Under the pieces are notes generated by a model, which worked only from the letters and a program-made list of their open reading frames with translations, made no database searches and was not told the DNA's origin. A stretch of 64,000 bases of DNA, taken from contig NZ_CP065424.1 in assembly GCF_017809215.1 (NCBI RefSeq), positions 3,256,001 through 3,320,000 on the forward strand, read 5' to 3'. The DNA is from Heyndrickxia oleronia (GTDB taxonomy: Bacteria; Bacillota; Bacilli; Bacillales; Bacillaceae_C). Within the stretch, counting starts at the first letter, position 1. Every line of letters begins with the position of its first letter. Made by a program: the position numbers and the translations under genes. Below, piece after piece: positions 37,541 through 47,827 of the stretch.

Positions 37541-38458
37541 TTGCATCGAGGATTAAGATGGCTCGCGACCTTAACGTCTCTCGGTATGCTCTTCGTTCTT
37601 ATTGGCGGGGCATTAGTAACCAAAACTGGTTCTGAGATGGGATGTGGTAGATCGTGGCCATTATGTCATGGGCAGGTTATTCCGAGCCATATTAAAATAG
37701 AAACAGTTATTGAACTTGCCCATCGTTTAGTATCAGGTGGTGTAGGAATTCTATTACTCATATTATCAATTTGGGCATGGAAAACAATTGGACATAAAAG
37801 GGAAACAAAATTTCTAGTAATTTTATCTCTTTTCTTTTTAATTTTACAAGCACTAGTAGGGGCTGCAGCAGTTGTATGGGGACAATCTGACTTTGTATTG
37901 GCACTGCATTTCGGAATATCACTTATTTCTTTTGCCTCTGTATTTTTATTGACCTTACTCATTTTTGAAGTGGATCAAAAATTCGATGCTTCAAGTATCA
38001 TTATTGATAAACGAATGAAATTTCATACGATTGCTGTCACAATCTATAGTTATATGGTTGTATACACTGGGGCTCTTGTTCGCCATACTCATTCAAGTTT
38101 AGTTTGCAGGGATTGGCCATTTTGCTTAAACGATTCTATTGGATTACCAACCAACTTACATCAATGGATTCAAATGGGACATCGTTTAGCTGCAGGGATT
38201 ATCTTTCTATGGATTGCTTATATTACTTATTTAAGTATTAAACACTACAAAGATCAGGTAGTCATTTATAGAGGATGGATTATTGCATTTATTTTAGTCT
38301 GTTTACAAGTAATTGCAGGAGCTCTAGTTATCTTCACGAGATTGAATCTATATATTGCACTTGCACATGCATTATTTATTTCTTGTTTATTTGGACTTTT
38401 AAGCTATTTCATATTATTAATAGGTAGAAGTAATAGTAATTCAAAACAAACTAAATAA
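37541..38458 (+). CDS. ctaA: Heme A synthase
   Basis: Oxidises heme O to heme A for the caa3 oxidase. About 305 residues and eight membrane segments. Conserved histidines in ELAHRLVSG (about 64-72) and QMGHRLAAG (about 211-219); a CxxxxxxC pair in GCGRSWPLC (about 35-43), as in the Bacillus enzyme, and another in [10 protein letters not shown]. Start: TTG at 37541-37543 with AGAAGGTG 6 nt upstream, preferred over GTG at 37532, which has no free site. Divergent from ctaB. Confidence 0.93.
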   Translation: MHRGLRWLATLTSLGMLFVLIGGALVTKTGSEMGCGRSWPLCHGQVIPSHIKIETVIELAHRLVSGGVGILLLILSIWAWKTIGHKRETKFLVILSLFFLILQALVGAAAVVWGQSDFVLALHFGISLISFASVFLLTLLIFEVDQKFDASSIIIDKRMKFHTIAVTIYSYMVVYTGALVRHTHSSLVCRDWPFCLNDSIGLPTNLHQWIQMGHRLAAGIIFLWIAYITYLSIKHYKDQVVIYRGWIIAFILVCLQVIAGALVIFTRLNLYIALAHALFISCLFGLLSYFILLIGRSNSNSKQTK

Positions 38459-38460
38459 TC

Positions 38461-38495
38461 ATAAAAAAGGTGGCCCATTCTCGGCCACCTTTCCT
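38461..38495. terminator. Bidirectional terminator between ctaA and pycA
   Basis: AAAGGTGGCC (38466-38475) pairs with GGCCACCTTT (38483-38492). A-run on one side and T-run on the other; it overlaps the pycA 3' end. Confidence 0.8.
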
Positions 38496-38496
38496 A

Positions 38497-41400
38497 TTAT
38501 TCTCTATTCAGTTCAATTAATAAATCATTTGTTTGAATAGCTTCACCATTTTGAACGTAAATTTCTTTGACTACACCTGTAAACGGTGCTTGAACAGTTG
38601 TTTCCATTTTCATTGCCTCTGTTATCATTAAATGATCACCTTGATTGACTCTATCCCCTTTATCAACCATTAGTTTAATGACCGTTCCTGGCATCGTTGC
38701 ACCAATATGTTGTTCATTTTTCGAATCTGCCTTTACTTTATTTGCAACAGCAGATTTAATACTCTCATCCTTAATGATCACTTCTCGTGGTTGACCATTT
38801 AATTCAAAATAAACAACTCTAGTCCCATCAACACGTGGTTGACCAATAGAGACTAATTGAACAAATAAGGTTTTTCCTTTTTCAATTTCAACTTCTATTT
38901 CTTCACCGAGCGTCATTCCATATAGAAAAGTTGGTGTATCAATCACTGAAATATTACCAAATTGTTGCGTGACTTTTTCATATTCTAAAAATACCTTTGG
39001 ATATAATGCATAGGACAATGTGTCATATTCAGATGCTTCCCTACCTATTTCTTTAGATAGTTTTTCTTTTAGTTCGAGTAAATCTACATTCTCCATTAAT
39101 TCACCAGGGCGAACAGTGATAGGTTTACGATCTTTTAGAATCACTTTTTGCAATTCTTTAGGGAAACCTCCAACAGGCTGACCTAAATAACCCTGGAAAA
39201 ATTCGACGACAGAATCTGGAAAATCTATCTTCAATCCTCGAGAAAGAACTTCATTTTCAGTTAATTCATTTTGAACCATAAATAATGCCATATCTCCTAC
39301 AACCTTTGAAGAAGGAGTTACTTTGACGATATCACCAAACATGCGATTCACTATTTGATACATTTCCTTTACTTCATCCCAACGTTCACCAAGTCCAACT
39401 GCTTTCGCTTGTTGTTGTAGATTACTATATTGTCCGCCAGGCATTTCATGACGATAAACTTCAGTATGAGGGGAATTCATACCACTTTCGAATCCACTGT
39501 AATATTTTCTTACATCCTCCCAATAATAATTAAGTTTATCTATGGAATCGATATTTATATTTGGTTTTCTTTCCGTACCTTCTAATGCATAAACGAGACC
39601 ATTTAAGCTCGGCTGTGACGTTAGTCCTGACATCGAATTAAGTGCTACATCAACAATATCAACACCAGCTTCTATAGCTTTAGCATATGTGTATAATCCA
39701 TTACCACTCGTATCGTGTGTATGTAAATGGATTGGAAGATCCGTTGTATCTTTTAATTCAGAAATTAATCGATAAGCTGCTTGAGGTTTTAAGAGACCTG
39801 CCATATCTTTTATAGCAAGTATATGTGCCCCTAAGCTCTCTAATTCCTTTGCGAGGTCTTTATAGTATTGTATGCTATACTTTGGTCTCATAGGATCATT
39901 TATATCCCCAGTATAGCAAATAGCAGCCTCGGCAATTTTTCCTGTTTGTCTTACTTCATCAATTGCTACTTCCATTGCTTTTACCCAATTGAGGCTATCA
40001 AAAATTCTAAAAACATCTATACCTAAATTTGCAGATAAGCGGATAAATTCACGGATGATATTATCAGGATAATTTTTGTAACCAACTGCATTTGATCCTC
40101 TAAATAGCATTTGAAATAAGACATTAGGGATTTGTTCCCTTAATTTAATCAATCTCTCCCATGGGTCTTCTTTTAAGAAGCGATAGGCTACATCAAATGT
40201 CGCGCCACCCCACATCTCTAATGAAAATAACTCAGGTAGTAATTTGGATGTTTGCTCAGCGATTTTCTGAATATCATGTGTTCTTACCCTTGTCGCTAAT
40301 AAAGACTGATGAGCATCCCTGAAAGTTGTATCAGTTAAAAGTACCTTATCTTTTGATTTAATCCATTTTATTAAACCATCTGCACCACTTTGGTCCAGGA
40401 TTTGCTTTGTTCCCGAATTAGCTTTCTCAATATGATTAATTTTTGGTACTCTACTTTTTTCAAAATTTGGTTTTTCGCGCTTTTCTAACCCTGGAAAACC
40501 ATTAATGGTCACATTTCCTATATAGCTAAGCATTTTAGTACCGCGGTCACGGCTAACTGGAAATTCAAATAATTCTGGAGTCGTATCGATAAAGGAAGTA
40601 TCATACTCACCAGTAATAAACTTTTTATGTTTTATTACATTAATAAGGAATGGAATATTTGTTTTAATCCCCCTTATTCTGAATTCCTTCAAATTTCTAA
40701 CCATTTTTGCTGCCGCTTGATCAAAAGACATAGCAGAGGTCGAAAGTTTAACTAATAAAGAATCGTAGTACGGTGTAATAACTGCTCCTTGAAAACCATT
40801 CCCAGCATCTAATCGTACACCGAATCCACCACCAGAACGGTAAGCCATAATCTTGCCAGTATCCGGCATGAAGTGATTTAATGGGTCCTCTGTTGTTACC
40901 CTGGATTGGATGGCAAAGCCGTTAATTTTAATTTCTTCTTGGTTAGGTATACTAACTTTATCACTATGTAGTGAATGGCCCTCTGCAATCATTATTTGAG
41001 ATTGGACAATATCTACGCCTGTTATCATTTCAGTAATCGTATGTTCTACCTGTACACGAGGATTAACCTCAATAAAATAAAATTGATCACCAGAAACCAA
41101 AAATTCTACAGTTCCTGCATTAACATAATTGACTTTTTTCATTAAATGGACCGCGGCTTGACAAATTTTTTCGCGTAATTGATCAGAAAGTGAAACACAT
41201 GGGGCAACTTCTACAACTTTTTGATGTCGCCTTTGTACCGAACAGTCTCTTTCAAATAAGTGAACAATATTCCCTTCGTCATCACCTAATATTTGCACTT
41301 CAATATGTTTTGGGTTTTTTATAAACTTTTCAACATATACTTCATCATTTCCAAATGCAGCCTTCGCTTCAGATTTAGCACGAGAATATGCCTCTTCTAC

Positions 41401-41937
41401 TTCTCCAGCATGATTGACTATCCTCATTCCGCGTCCACCGCCCCCTAGGGAGGCCTTAATAATAATCGGATAGCCATAAGACTCACCAAATTCTTGAACC
41501 TCACCTAGAGTATGAACAGGACCATCACTACCTGGAATTACTGGTATTTTTGCTAGTAGCGCTTGCTCCTTTGCTTTTACCTTGTCACCAAACATATCAA
41601 GATGATGGTTTTTTGGACCAATGAATGTGATCCCTTCCTCTTTACATCGAATGGCGAATTGGATATTCTCAGATAAAAACCCGTAGCCTGGATGAATTGC
41701 ATCTACACCAGCATTTTTTGCTATTTCTAGAATCCCCTCTATATCTAAATAGGCATCAATTGGTTTTTTTCCTTCACCAACCAAGTATGCCTCATCCGCT
41801 TTAAATCGATGATAGGAACCTGAATCTTCCTTCGAATAAATCGCAACCGTCCGAATATTAAGTTCAGTACATGCGCGAAATACACGAATAGCAATTTCTC
41901 CTCTATTCGCTACTAATACTTTTTCTATCTTTTTCAT
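38497..41937 (-). CDS. pycA: Pyruvate carboxylase
   Basis: Anaplerotic carboxylation of pyruvate to oxaloacetate. 1146 residues in the single-chain order: biotin carboxylase (about 1-460; KASLGGGGRGMR ATP loop), carboxyltransferase (about 530-800; LLTDTTFRDAHQSLLATR, metal-binding HLHTHDTSG), and biotin carrier (about 1075-1145; TEAMKMETTV with the biotin lysine). RBS ggggagagat. Monocistronic between ctaA and ftsW, the position seen in Bacillus. Confidence 0.97.
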   Translation of the reverse strand: MKKIEKVLVANRGEIAIRVFRACTELNIRTVAIYSKEDSGSYHRFKADEAYLVGEGKKPIDAYLDIEGILEIAKNAGVDAIHPGYGFLSENIQFAIRCKEEGITFIGPKNHHLDMFGDKVKAKEQALLAKIPVIPGSDGPVHTLGEVQEFGESYGYPIIIKASLGGGGRGMRIVNHAGEVEEAYSRAKSEAKAAFGNDEVYVEKFIKNPKHIEVQILGDDEGNIVHLFERDCSVQRRHQKVVEVAPCVSLSDQLREKICQAAVHLMKKVNYVNAGTVEFLVSGDQFYFIEVNPRVQVEHTITEMITGVDIVQSQIMIAEGHSLHSDKVSIPNQEEIKINGFAIQSRVTTEDPLNHFMPDTGKIMAYRSGGGFGVRLDAGNGFQGAVITPYYDSLLVKLSTSAMSFDQAAAKMVRNLKEFRIRGIKTNIPFLINVIKHKKFITGEYDTSFIDTTPELFEFPVSRDRGTKMLSYIGNVTINGFPGLEKREKPNFEKSRVPKINHIEKANSGTKQILDQSGADGLIKWIKSKDKVLLTDTTFRDAHQSLLATRVRTHDIQKIAEQTSKLLPELFSLEMWGGATFDVAYRFLKEDPWERLIKLREQIPNVLFQMLFRGSNAVGYKNYPDNIIREFIRLSANLGIDVFRIFDSLNWVKAMEVAIDEVRQTGKIAEAAICYTGDINDPMRPKYSIQYYKDLAKELESLGAHILAIKDMAGLLKPQAAYRLISELKDTTDLPIHLHTHDTSGNGLYTYAKAIEAGVDIVDVALNSMSGLTSQPSLNGLVYALEGTERKPNINIDSIDKLNYYWEDVRKYYSGFESGMNSPHTEVYRHEMPGGQYSNLQQQAKAVGLGERWDEVKEMYQIVNRMFGDIVKVTPSSKVVGDMALFMVQNELTENEVLSRGLKIDFPDSVVEFFQGYLGQPVGGFPKELQKVILKDRKPITVRPGELMENVDLLELKEKLSKEIGREASEYDTLSYALYPKVFLEYEKVTQQFGNISVIDTPTFLYGMTLGEEIEVEIEKGKTLFVQLVSIGQPRVDGTRVVYFELNGQPREVIIKDESIKSAVANKVKADSKNEQHIGATMPGTVIKLMVDKGDRVNQGDHLMITEAMKMETTVQAPFTGVVKEIYVQNGEAIQTNDLLIELNRE

Positions 41938-41985
41938 TATTGATCTCTCCCCTTTGTATGATCATCCTGTTGGGCATTAATTTTG

Positions 41986-43197
41986 TTAATGAACCTTAAA
42001 TCCTCGATGATTTATACTTGTCTTCTGCATAGTTGTGTGTTCCTGTTTCTTTTTATATTTTTCCTCATATTTAACAAACATAGATACATTAACTAACACA
42101 CCAAGTGAAGCTGATAAAAGTAATAATGAAGATCCACCATAACTTATTAATGGTAAAGGTACACCTGTAATAGGGATTATTCCAGACACCCCTCCCAAAT
42201 TAATAAATGCTTGAATACCAACCATACTTGATATTCCAATAGAAAGTAAGCTACCAAAAGGATCCCTACATTTGACGCCAATATATATTCCTCTTAAAAC
42301 TAGATAAGACAGGCCTAATAAAACAAAAGCTACACCAAAAATGCCTAACTCCTCAGCAATAATCGCCATTATAAAATCTGTATGAGGTTCTGGTAGATAA
42401 CCTAGCTTCTGAACGCTTTGACCGAGTCCTAATCCTTTAATTCCCCCAGTACCTAATGCTAGATAAGAATTATATAATTGAAAGCCTTCACCTGCCTTAG
42501 TACCAAAAGGATCCATAAACCCAGTAAAACGACCTATTCGAGTCTCCGAAAAAATTTGATCTTTCTTTAAGAAAATTACTGGAGAAAGAATAAGAACGAC
42601 AAGAAGTCCTAAACCAAATAGCTTCATCATCGTTTTCAACTTCATCCCCGAACAAAGGATAATTGTTAAGCCAATAGCGAAGATAATACTAGCTGTACCT
42701 AAATCCGGTTGTATCGCTATAAGAAAACAAACAAATATTAAAAATAAAAGTGGTGGAATAACTCCTTTATTAAATTGATCAATATAAGATTGTTTCTTAG
42801 CATACACTGCTGATAAATAAATAATGACACTTAATTTTACAAATTCTGATGGTTGAATAGAGCTTGTCCCTAATCTAAACCAACTCTGTGCATTATTAGA
42901 TACATGTCCGAAAACAAATATACCTGCAAGACCAATTATCGAAACTAGCATCATCAAGCCTAGAAATTTATTACTTTTATACATTTTATAGGGCAAGAAA
43001 GCCGTTATAAAAAATGCAATGAATGATAGAATTAGGCTTTTTACTTGTTTAACATAAAAATAGTTGCTTTCAAAATTATATCTTTGCACAGCTACAACCA
43101 TACTAGCACTATAAATCATCACTAAACCAAATAAACAAAGAAGTATGTACACGATGACAATGGAATAGTCATAAGACTTTAAGATTTTTTTTAACAT
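41986..43197 (-). CDS. ftsW: FtsW, SEDS-family septal peptidoglycan polymerase
   Basis: Glycan polymerase paired with PBP2B at the septum. About 403 residues, ten membrane segments. SEDS motifs: QPSEFVKL (about 120-127), QPDLGTASI (about 160-168) and the extracellular loop with GLGQSVQKLGYLPEPHTDFI. I start at ATG (43195-43197) after GGAAGGG; the protein then begins MLKKILKSYDYS, as in B. subtilis FtsW. An upstream in-frame TTG (43239) has no usable site. Single gene between ylaN and pycA. Confidence 0.92.
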   Translation of the reverse strand: MLKKILKSYDYSIVIVYILLCLFGLVMIYSASMVVAVQRYNFESNYFYVKQVKSLILSFIAFFITAFLPYKMYKSNKFLGLMMLVSIIGLAGIFVFGHVSNNAQSWFRLGTSSIQPSEFVKLSVIIYLSAVYAKKQSYIDQFNKGVIPPLLFLIFVCFLIAIQPDLGTASIIFAIGLTIILCSGMKLKTMMKLFGLGLLVVLILSPVIFLKKDQIFSETRIGRFTGFMDPFGTKAGEGFQLYNSYLALGTGGIKGLGLGQSVQKLGYLPEPHTDFIMAIIAEELGIFGVAFVLLGLSYLVLRGIYIGVKCRDPFGSLLSIGISSMVGIQAFINLGGVSGIIPITGVPLPLISYGGSSLLLLSASLGVLVNVSMFVKYEEKYKKKQEHTTMQKTSINHRGFKVH

Positions 43198-43389
43198 ATT
43201 ACCCTTCCAATCCTTTAGTCTATTAAAGGTATTCTTCAAAATATTTTTATTTCCTGCTAGAAAATAGCATTATTTTATTTCCAATTTATTCATTAAACAT
43301 ATGTTGTCCCCTCTTCTAATTTCAATAAAACTCATTTCATTCATCATTCTAATTGATAAAAATACTAAACAAATATTCTCTTTACCAAT

Positions 43390-43548
43390 GGCTGTTTTCG
43401 TATAGTTTGTTACTTTTGTAAAAGATTCAGCAATTCGTATAAAGTTTGTAGCTCTTTTCTCAGTGAAAGAAAAGGTGTAACGGTCTTCAGCACATAGTTA
43501 TTTATTTAAACTTTACATAAATAGCAACAATGTGTGGGAATAGAGCCT
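43390..43548 (+). repeat. Dispersed intergenic repeat, copy G (well preserved)
   Basis: 159 bp. GGCTGTTTTCGTATAGTTTG at the left, ATAGCAACAATGTGTGGGAA and TAGAGCC at the right. Inside: AAAAGATTCAGCAATTCGTA, AAGTTTGTAGCTCTTTTCTC and TAGTTATTTATTTAAACTTT, in the same order as copy D. Confidence 0.8.
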
Positions 43549-43593
43549 TTCCAATTTACTAACTAACAACTAAGTTAAAGTAAAGTGCCTCTA

Positions 43594-43640
43594 CAAAAAA
43601 ACTCAAACAATTTCTGTGAACTGTTTGAGTTTTTTATTTT
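43594..43640. terminator. Terminator between ylaN and ftsW
   Basis: AACTCAAACA (43600-43609) pairs with TGTTTGAGTT (43622-43631). Both flanks have A/T runs, so it can act in the ylaN direction (minus). Confidence 0.75.
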
Positions 43641-43745
43641 AGCTGTTTGAACAAGATAGTTTTACATGTGATTTATCATTTGAGTAAAATGCCCCTACTC
43701 TATATTCATCAATAAGATAAATACAATGTATGTTTAGCCATTTAT

Positions 43746-44027
43746 TTATTTTTTAGTGGAAGCATCATGTAGAGCGGTCAATTCTCTTTCTAATGAATCT
43801 AAAAGTTCCTTACCATCCTTTTCGTCCACTAAGCCTAATCGAACTGCAAAATCTATTTCACGGGATAGTCCAAACATTTGTGTATCCAATACTTCTTCAT
43901 ATAATGGACATTGGGGCATCGTTAAATTATCCATTTGGACTTTTATTAGGCGCAAAATTTTTTCTGCGTCTATCTTTAGAAGAGAATAGGCTTTTTCCCG
44001 GTGATCCATTTTAATTTCAGACGCCAC
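43746..44027 (-). CDS. ylaN: YlaN, iron-homeostasis protein
   Basis: 93 residues from GTG (44025-44027), with GGGGGG a few bases before; this gives MASEI, as in B. subtilis. Nearly all of [20 protein letters not shown] and [19 protein letters not shown] (residue blocks near 30-70) is shared with the Bacillus protein. YlaN binds ferrous iron and acts on Fur during iron limitation; it is essential at low iron. Divergent from ylaL. Confidence 0.94.
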   Translation of the reverse strand: MASEIKMDHREKAYSLLKIDAEKILRLIKVQMDNLTMPQCPLYEEVLDTQMFGLSREIDFAVRLGLVDEKDGKELLDSLERELTALHDASTKK

Positions 44028-44227
44028 GTTGATCCCCCCATTATTCGTACAATACAAAAGACAATCTTATCTAAAAATTTTACTCTGAAAACCAAGAAAA
44101 TGCAAGGGAAACGTCTAGAATTTATTTTATTCAATCTATTTTACAAAAGGCGGAAAAATAAAAAATGTTCATGTGACAATCTATTATTTTAAGGGTATAA
44201 TTTTCATAGTGTAAGGAGGCGGAAGAA

Positions 44228-44719
44228 TTGATTATTCCAATTAAAGGGAAAGTTAAATTTCCTATTACTTTAGATGCTGGAACTTGGATTTTTGATGACC
44301 GAAAAATTGATCTGACCACATACTTCGATACCAATCAATCAGAAGTTGATGATAATGAGGAGTATACCAAAAATGTCGGACGGTTTTTTGATCGCGAAAT
44401 AAAGGAAGGGGCTATTTCCCCACCCACACTAAAGTCTGAGCGTAAGTTTTTAAAGCAAAAACTTTTAACAGGTACATTCGGAATTCGTTTCGAACCTTTT
44501 TTAAAAAATGCAGAGCCGTTAAAAGAGGCGAAGCTTTTAGTACTGGAAACCGATTCAGATGATGTTCAAATTCCGTTAGAAGATGCTTACCAGCTTATAT
44601 TAGCATTCTCAAAAGAGGGAAAAGCGTTAAAAGACGATGGACCAATCCATGTTATTTTTAGTGATGGTTCCAATCGAAATAACCCGATTAAATTTGTAAA
44701 AGGTTTTAGAGTAGAATAA
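44228..44719 (+). CDS. ylaL: YlaL-family protein
   Basis: 163 residues. Begins MIIPIKGKVKFPITLDAGTW; charged middle (about 40-70), then LKEAKLLVLETDSDDVQIPL. Often labelled peptidyl-prolyl isomerase in Bacillus genomes, but I see no such motif and would not call it that. TTG start (44228) with GGAGG 9 nt upstream. Position divergent to ylaN as in B. subtilis. Confidence 0.82.
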   Translation: MIIPIKGKVKFPITLDAGTWIFDDRKIDLTTYFDTNQSEVDDNEEYTKNVGRFFDREIKEGAISPPTLKSERKFLKQKLLTGTFGIRFEPFLKNAEPLKEAKLLVLETDSDDVQIPLEDAYQLILAFSKEGKALKDDGPIHVIFSDGSNRNNPIKFVKGFRVE

Positions 44720-44874
44720 TGCAAAACCAAGCAGTAAAATGGTTTGCTAATCATTCTACTGCTTGGTTAGATGAATACATACTTAGCAGCAAATCTAATA
44801 TTACTATTTTTTATTGGATCCATACAAAAGCTTGCTAGTTCAATACTATTTGGGTTAAGAAAATCAATTGGTTT

Positions 44875-46203
44875 CTAAAGTAAATCTGCAGCAAGCTGAG
44901 CTAATCCGGATCTTTCTCCTTTTAAAAGTTGAATATGCCCTGCAACTTTTTGATCTTTAAATTTTTCTAGAACATAGGTCAGCCCATTATTGTATTCATC
45001 TAAATAAGGGTGGTCTATTTGTTCAGGATCCCCCATTAATACGATTTTACTCTTTTCTCCTACACGTGTTAATATCGTTTTTACTTCGTGCTTTGTTAAA
45101 TTCTGTGCTTCATCAATAATAATATATTGTTCAGGTATACTCCTCCCTCGAATATAAGTTAACGCTTCAACCTCGATGGAGCCCATCCCTGCTAAAATCG
45201 CCTCTAACTCACCCGGCTTTTTCGTATTAAATAAATATTCAAGATTATCAAAGATCGGTTGCATCCATGGTCGAAGTTTCTCTTGCTTCTCTCCAGGTAA
45301 ATATCCTAAATCCTTTCCTACAGGAACAATTGGCCTTGCAACAAGAAGCTTTTTATATGAATGTAGATCCTCTGTCTGCATTAACCCTGCAGCTAAGGCA
45401 AGAAGTGTTTTTCCCGTCCCAGCTTTTCCTGTCATCGTTACTAAGGGGATATCTTGTCTAAATAGTAGTTCCATCGCCATTGTCTGCCCTACATTCCGTG
45501 GCTTTATTCCCCAAATTGATTCTTGATTATATACTAATTTTTTCAACATTTTTCCCGTTTCATCGACAATTCCTATAGCAGATGCCGAGCTACCTAATGC
45601 ATCTTTAATTATTAAAAATTGGTTTGGATAAAAAGGATGATGAGTGAATTCTGATAATTTAATTTCACCTTTTTCATAAAATAAATTCAATAATTCTTTA
45701 TCTAAATAGATTTCTAATAGACCTGTATAAATATGATCAATTTCAACGACACGATCATTTAGAAAATCCTCCGCTTGCAATCCTAATGCATCAGCCTTTA
45801 CCCTTACTAATGCGTCTTTACTCACTAATATTACAGGTCTGCCACTTTCCTTTGTCCCCTCCTCTATAGCTAAATTTTTTGCAACAGCTAATATTCGATT
45901 ATCATTCGTCTTTTCAATAAAAATATCTTGCAATTGTTGAAATGATCGATGATTCAATTCAATTCTTAGAATTCCACCATTTTCAAGGGGGATTTTTTCA
46001 TGGAGCTTTCCCGCTTTTCTAAAGCTGTCAATCAATTTGGAAACTTGTCTTGCATTTCGCCCGATTTCATCCATATATCTTTTTTTGGAATCAACCTCTT
46101 CAAGCACAACTGCAGGAATTACGATTTCATTATCCTCAAAAGAAAATATGGAGTTCGGATCTTGTAACAAGACATTTGTATCTAGTACGTATATTTTCTT
46201 CAA
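44875..46203 (-). CDS. ylaK: YlaK (PhoH2), PIN nuclease domain fused to PhoH ATPase
   Basis: 442 residues. N-terminal PIN domain (about 1-140, YVLDTNVLLQDPNSIF with acidic residues) fused to a PhoH-type ATPase. Walker A is GKAGTGKTLLALAAG (about 259-273), Walker B IIIDEAQNL (about 351). PhoH2 proteins unwind and cut RNA in an ATP-dependent way. TTG start with GGAGGCATCAAT before it. Convergent with ylaL; single gene. Confidence 0.92.
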   Translation of the reverse strand: MKKIYVLDTNVLLQDPNSIFSFEDNEIVIPAVVLEEVDSKKRYMDEIGRNARQVSKLIDSFRKAGKLHEKIPLENGGILRIELNHRSFQQLQDIFIEKTNDNRILAVAKNLAIEEGTKESGRPVILVSKDALVRVKADALGLQAEDFLNDRVVEIDHIYTGLLEIYLDKELLNLFYEKGEIKLSEFTHHPFYPNQFLIIKDALGSSASAIGIVDETGKMLKKLVYNQESIWGIKPRNVGQTMAMELLFRQDIPLVTMTGKAGTGKTLLALAAGLMQTEDLHSYKKLLVARPIVPVGKDLGYLPGEKQEKLRPWMQPIFDNLEYLFNTKKPGELEAILAGMGSIEVEALTYIRGRSIPEQYIIIDEAQNLTKHEVKTILTRVGEKSKIVLMGDPEQIDHPYLDEYNNGLTYVLEKFKDQKVAGHIQLLKGERSGLAQLAADLL

Positions 46204-46359
46204 ATTGATGCCTCCTGCTCCTTATTGGATTATTCTATAATATGATTTTTTTCCTCATCCGGTTCAGGTGAAGAGGATGGACATTGCTAAAATATATGTC
46301 CAAATGTATAAAGATAGAAGAAAATTGCACACTAAAATTAAAAGTGGAGGTGTGGCAAA

Positions 46360-46965
46360 TTGAAAAAAGCATTTATAGTAGGACTTACAATAATATTTAT
46401 GACTGCATGTGCAAATAATGAAATGGGGCAAAATAATAATCAAAACAATAATAGAAATAGTGCTAGACCAATATCTGTTAAAGACAGTAATATTAAATCA
46501 GTTGATCGAAAAACAGGGCAAGATATTTCAAGAAGACTTGTAAAACTAGCTACAAGTGTGCCTAAAGTGAAGGATGCTACTGCTGTGGTTTTCGGCAATT
46601 ATGCGATTGTAGGAATTGATGTAGATGATAATATTGACCGTTCTCAAGTGGGATCAATCAAGTATTCAGTCGCAGAAAGTTTAAAACATGATCCATATGG
46701 TGCACAAGCAATTGTTGTAGCTGACCCGGATTTCACCGCAAGATTAAAAGAGATTGGACAAGACATTCAATCAGGCAAGCCAGGGCAAGGCATACTAAAT
46801 GAGCTTGCAGATATTGTTGGAAGAGTTATGCCTGAAATACCGAAAAATCTTGTTCAGCCAGAATCTCCTCAGAACGGAACAGAAAAACCTAAACAAAATT
46901 TAAATAACCAAAATGAAAAACAACTGAACAAACAACAAGAAAAGCAATCCAATTATCAAAAATAA
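46360..46965 (+). CDS. ylaJ: YlaJ, YhcN/YlaJ-family sporulation lipoprotein
   Basis: 201 residues. Signal peptide with lipobox FMTAC (Cys near 17), then an Asn/Gln-rich linker and the YhcN/YlaJ domain (about 65-150; VFGNYAIVGIDVDDNIDRS). The tail is again rich in Asn, Gln and Lys. Family members occur in spores. TTG start (46360) with GGAGGTGTGG upstream. Alone, divergent from ylaK. Confidence 0.86.
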   Translation: MKKAFIVGLTIIFMTACANNEMGQNNNQNNNRNSARPISVKDSNIKSVDRKTGQDISRRLVKLATSVPKVKDATAVVFGNYAIVGIDVDDNIDRSQVGSIKYSVAESLKHDPYGAQAIVVADPDFTARLKEIGQDIQSGKPGQGILNELADIVGRVMPEIPKNLVQPESPQNGTEKPKQNLNNQNEKQLNKQQEKQSNYQK

Positions 46966-46966
46966 T

Positions 46967-47154
46967 GGCTCTTTACTCAAAATTTGTTGCTATCTACGTA
47001 AAGTATTCATTAATCACTATCGGTAGCAGACTGTTACATCTTTCATTCGACTTAATAAGAGCGGCAAACTCCCTAAGACCGTTGAATCATTTATTGGGTT
47101 GAAAAGCTGAGCAGTTGTACTTTTACAATAGCAACAACTTACACGAAAGCAGCC
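46967..47154 (-). repeat. Dispersed intergenic repeat, copy H (reverse orientation)
   Basis: 188 bp. Plus strand: GGCTCTTTACTCAAAATTTG ... and ends CTTACACGAAAGCAGCC, an inverted pair. Inside, minus sense: GATTCAACGGTCTTAGGGAG, TTTGCCGCTCTTATT and TGAAAGATGTAACAGTCT match the family order. It starts two bases after the ylaJ stop codon. Confidence 0.75.
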
Positions 47155-47232
47155 AAAATAATAACGGAAAAATTTTCAGACATTCACTTACATGATATAC
47201 TAATTAAAATAGAATTAGAGGTGTGTTAGTGA

Positions 47233-47421
47233 ATGAAAGTGAAATGTATACTCTGTGAAAAGCTTGAAACTATTGATGATGATTCAATTGTAGCTAAACG
47301 GTTGAGAAATAGACCTATTCACACCTATATGTGTGACGAATGCCATGATCGTATAACTAGAAAAACAAACGAAAGACTTCGATTAAAGAAAATAACAGAT
47401 GAAGACGAAAACAGTTTATAA
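47233..47421 (+). CDS. ylaI: YlaI, DUF2197-family zinc-ribbon-like protein
   Basis: 62 residues with CILC near the start and CDEC near 34: a CxxC...CxxC pattern that may bind zinc. The rest is highly charged and basic. Function unknown. RBS agaggtgtgtta precedes the ATG. Convergent with ylaH; shared terminator follows. Confidence 0.87.
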   Translation: MKVKCILCEKLETIDDDSIVAKRLRNRPIHTYMCDECHDRITRKTNERLRLKKITDEDENSL

Positions 47422-47450
47422 GAACTTTGAGGACTTGTATTTTCTTGCAT

Positions 47451-47482
47451 AAAAAAAATCCACCTAATGGTGGATTTTTTTA
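47451..47482. terminator. Bidirectional terminator between ylaI and ylaH
   Basis: AAATCCACC pairs with GGTGGATTT around TAAT (47457-47476). A-run and T-run flanks; the T-run serves ylaI and the A-run (minus) serves ylaH. Confidence 0.85.
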
Positions 47483-47806
47483 TACATCGTTTGATGCTTC
47501 TTCTTTTTTAAAATTATGTCGTCGAATTCTATAGATGATTAAAATTAAAGCTGCAACTACTAATCCTTCTGTAATTGGAAGGAATATAGCCAAAAACGTG
47601 AGTATTGTACATCCTAACACTAAAAATAGATACACCATAGCTGATTTTAGTAAAGGAAGTTTTTGAGCAAAACCTAGTTTAAAGACAAGTATACATAAGG
47701 CAACAATGGTTAAATAAAGCATCCACATCCCTAATTTAGGATATTCATCTACTCTATATAAACCAGCAAAAAAGGAAAGATGTTCTTGCACATTGATTTC
47801 AGACAC
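47480..47806 (-). CDS. ylaH: YlaH-like membrane protein
   Basis: 108 residues with three membrane segments (about 28-45, 53-72, 75-95) and a basic tail ([12 protein letters not shown]). Function unknown. GTG start (47804-47806) after GGGGAGTG. It follows typA by about 20 bp, so probably co-transcribed, as in B. subtilis. Confidence 0.87.
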   Translation of the reverse strand: MSEINVQEHLSFFAGLYRVDEYPKLGMWMLYLTIVALCILVFKLGFAQKLPLLKSAMVYLFLVLGCTILTFLAIFLPITEGLVVAALILIIYRIRRHNFKKEEASNDV

Positions 47807-47827
47807 CTTACACTCCCCTTTATAAAA

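Noticed and set aside
44725..44768. Hairpin (AACCAAGCAGTA with TACTGCTTGGTT) after ylaL
   Set aside because: No T run follows and the loop is 20 nt, so I do not call it a terminator; it may be structural.
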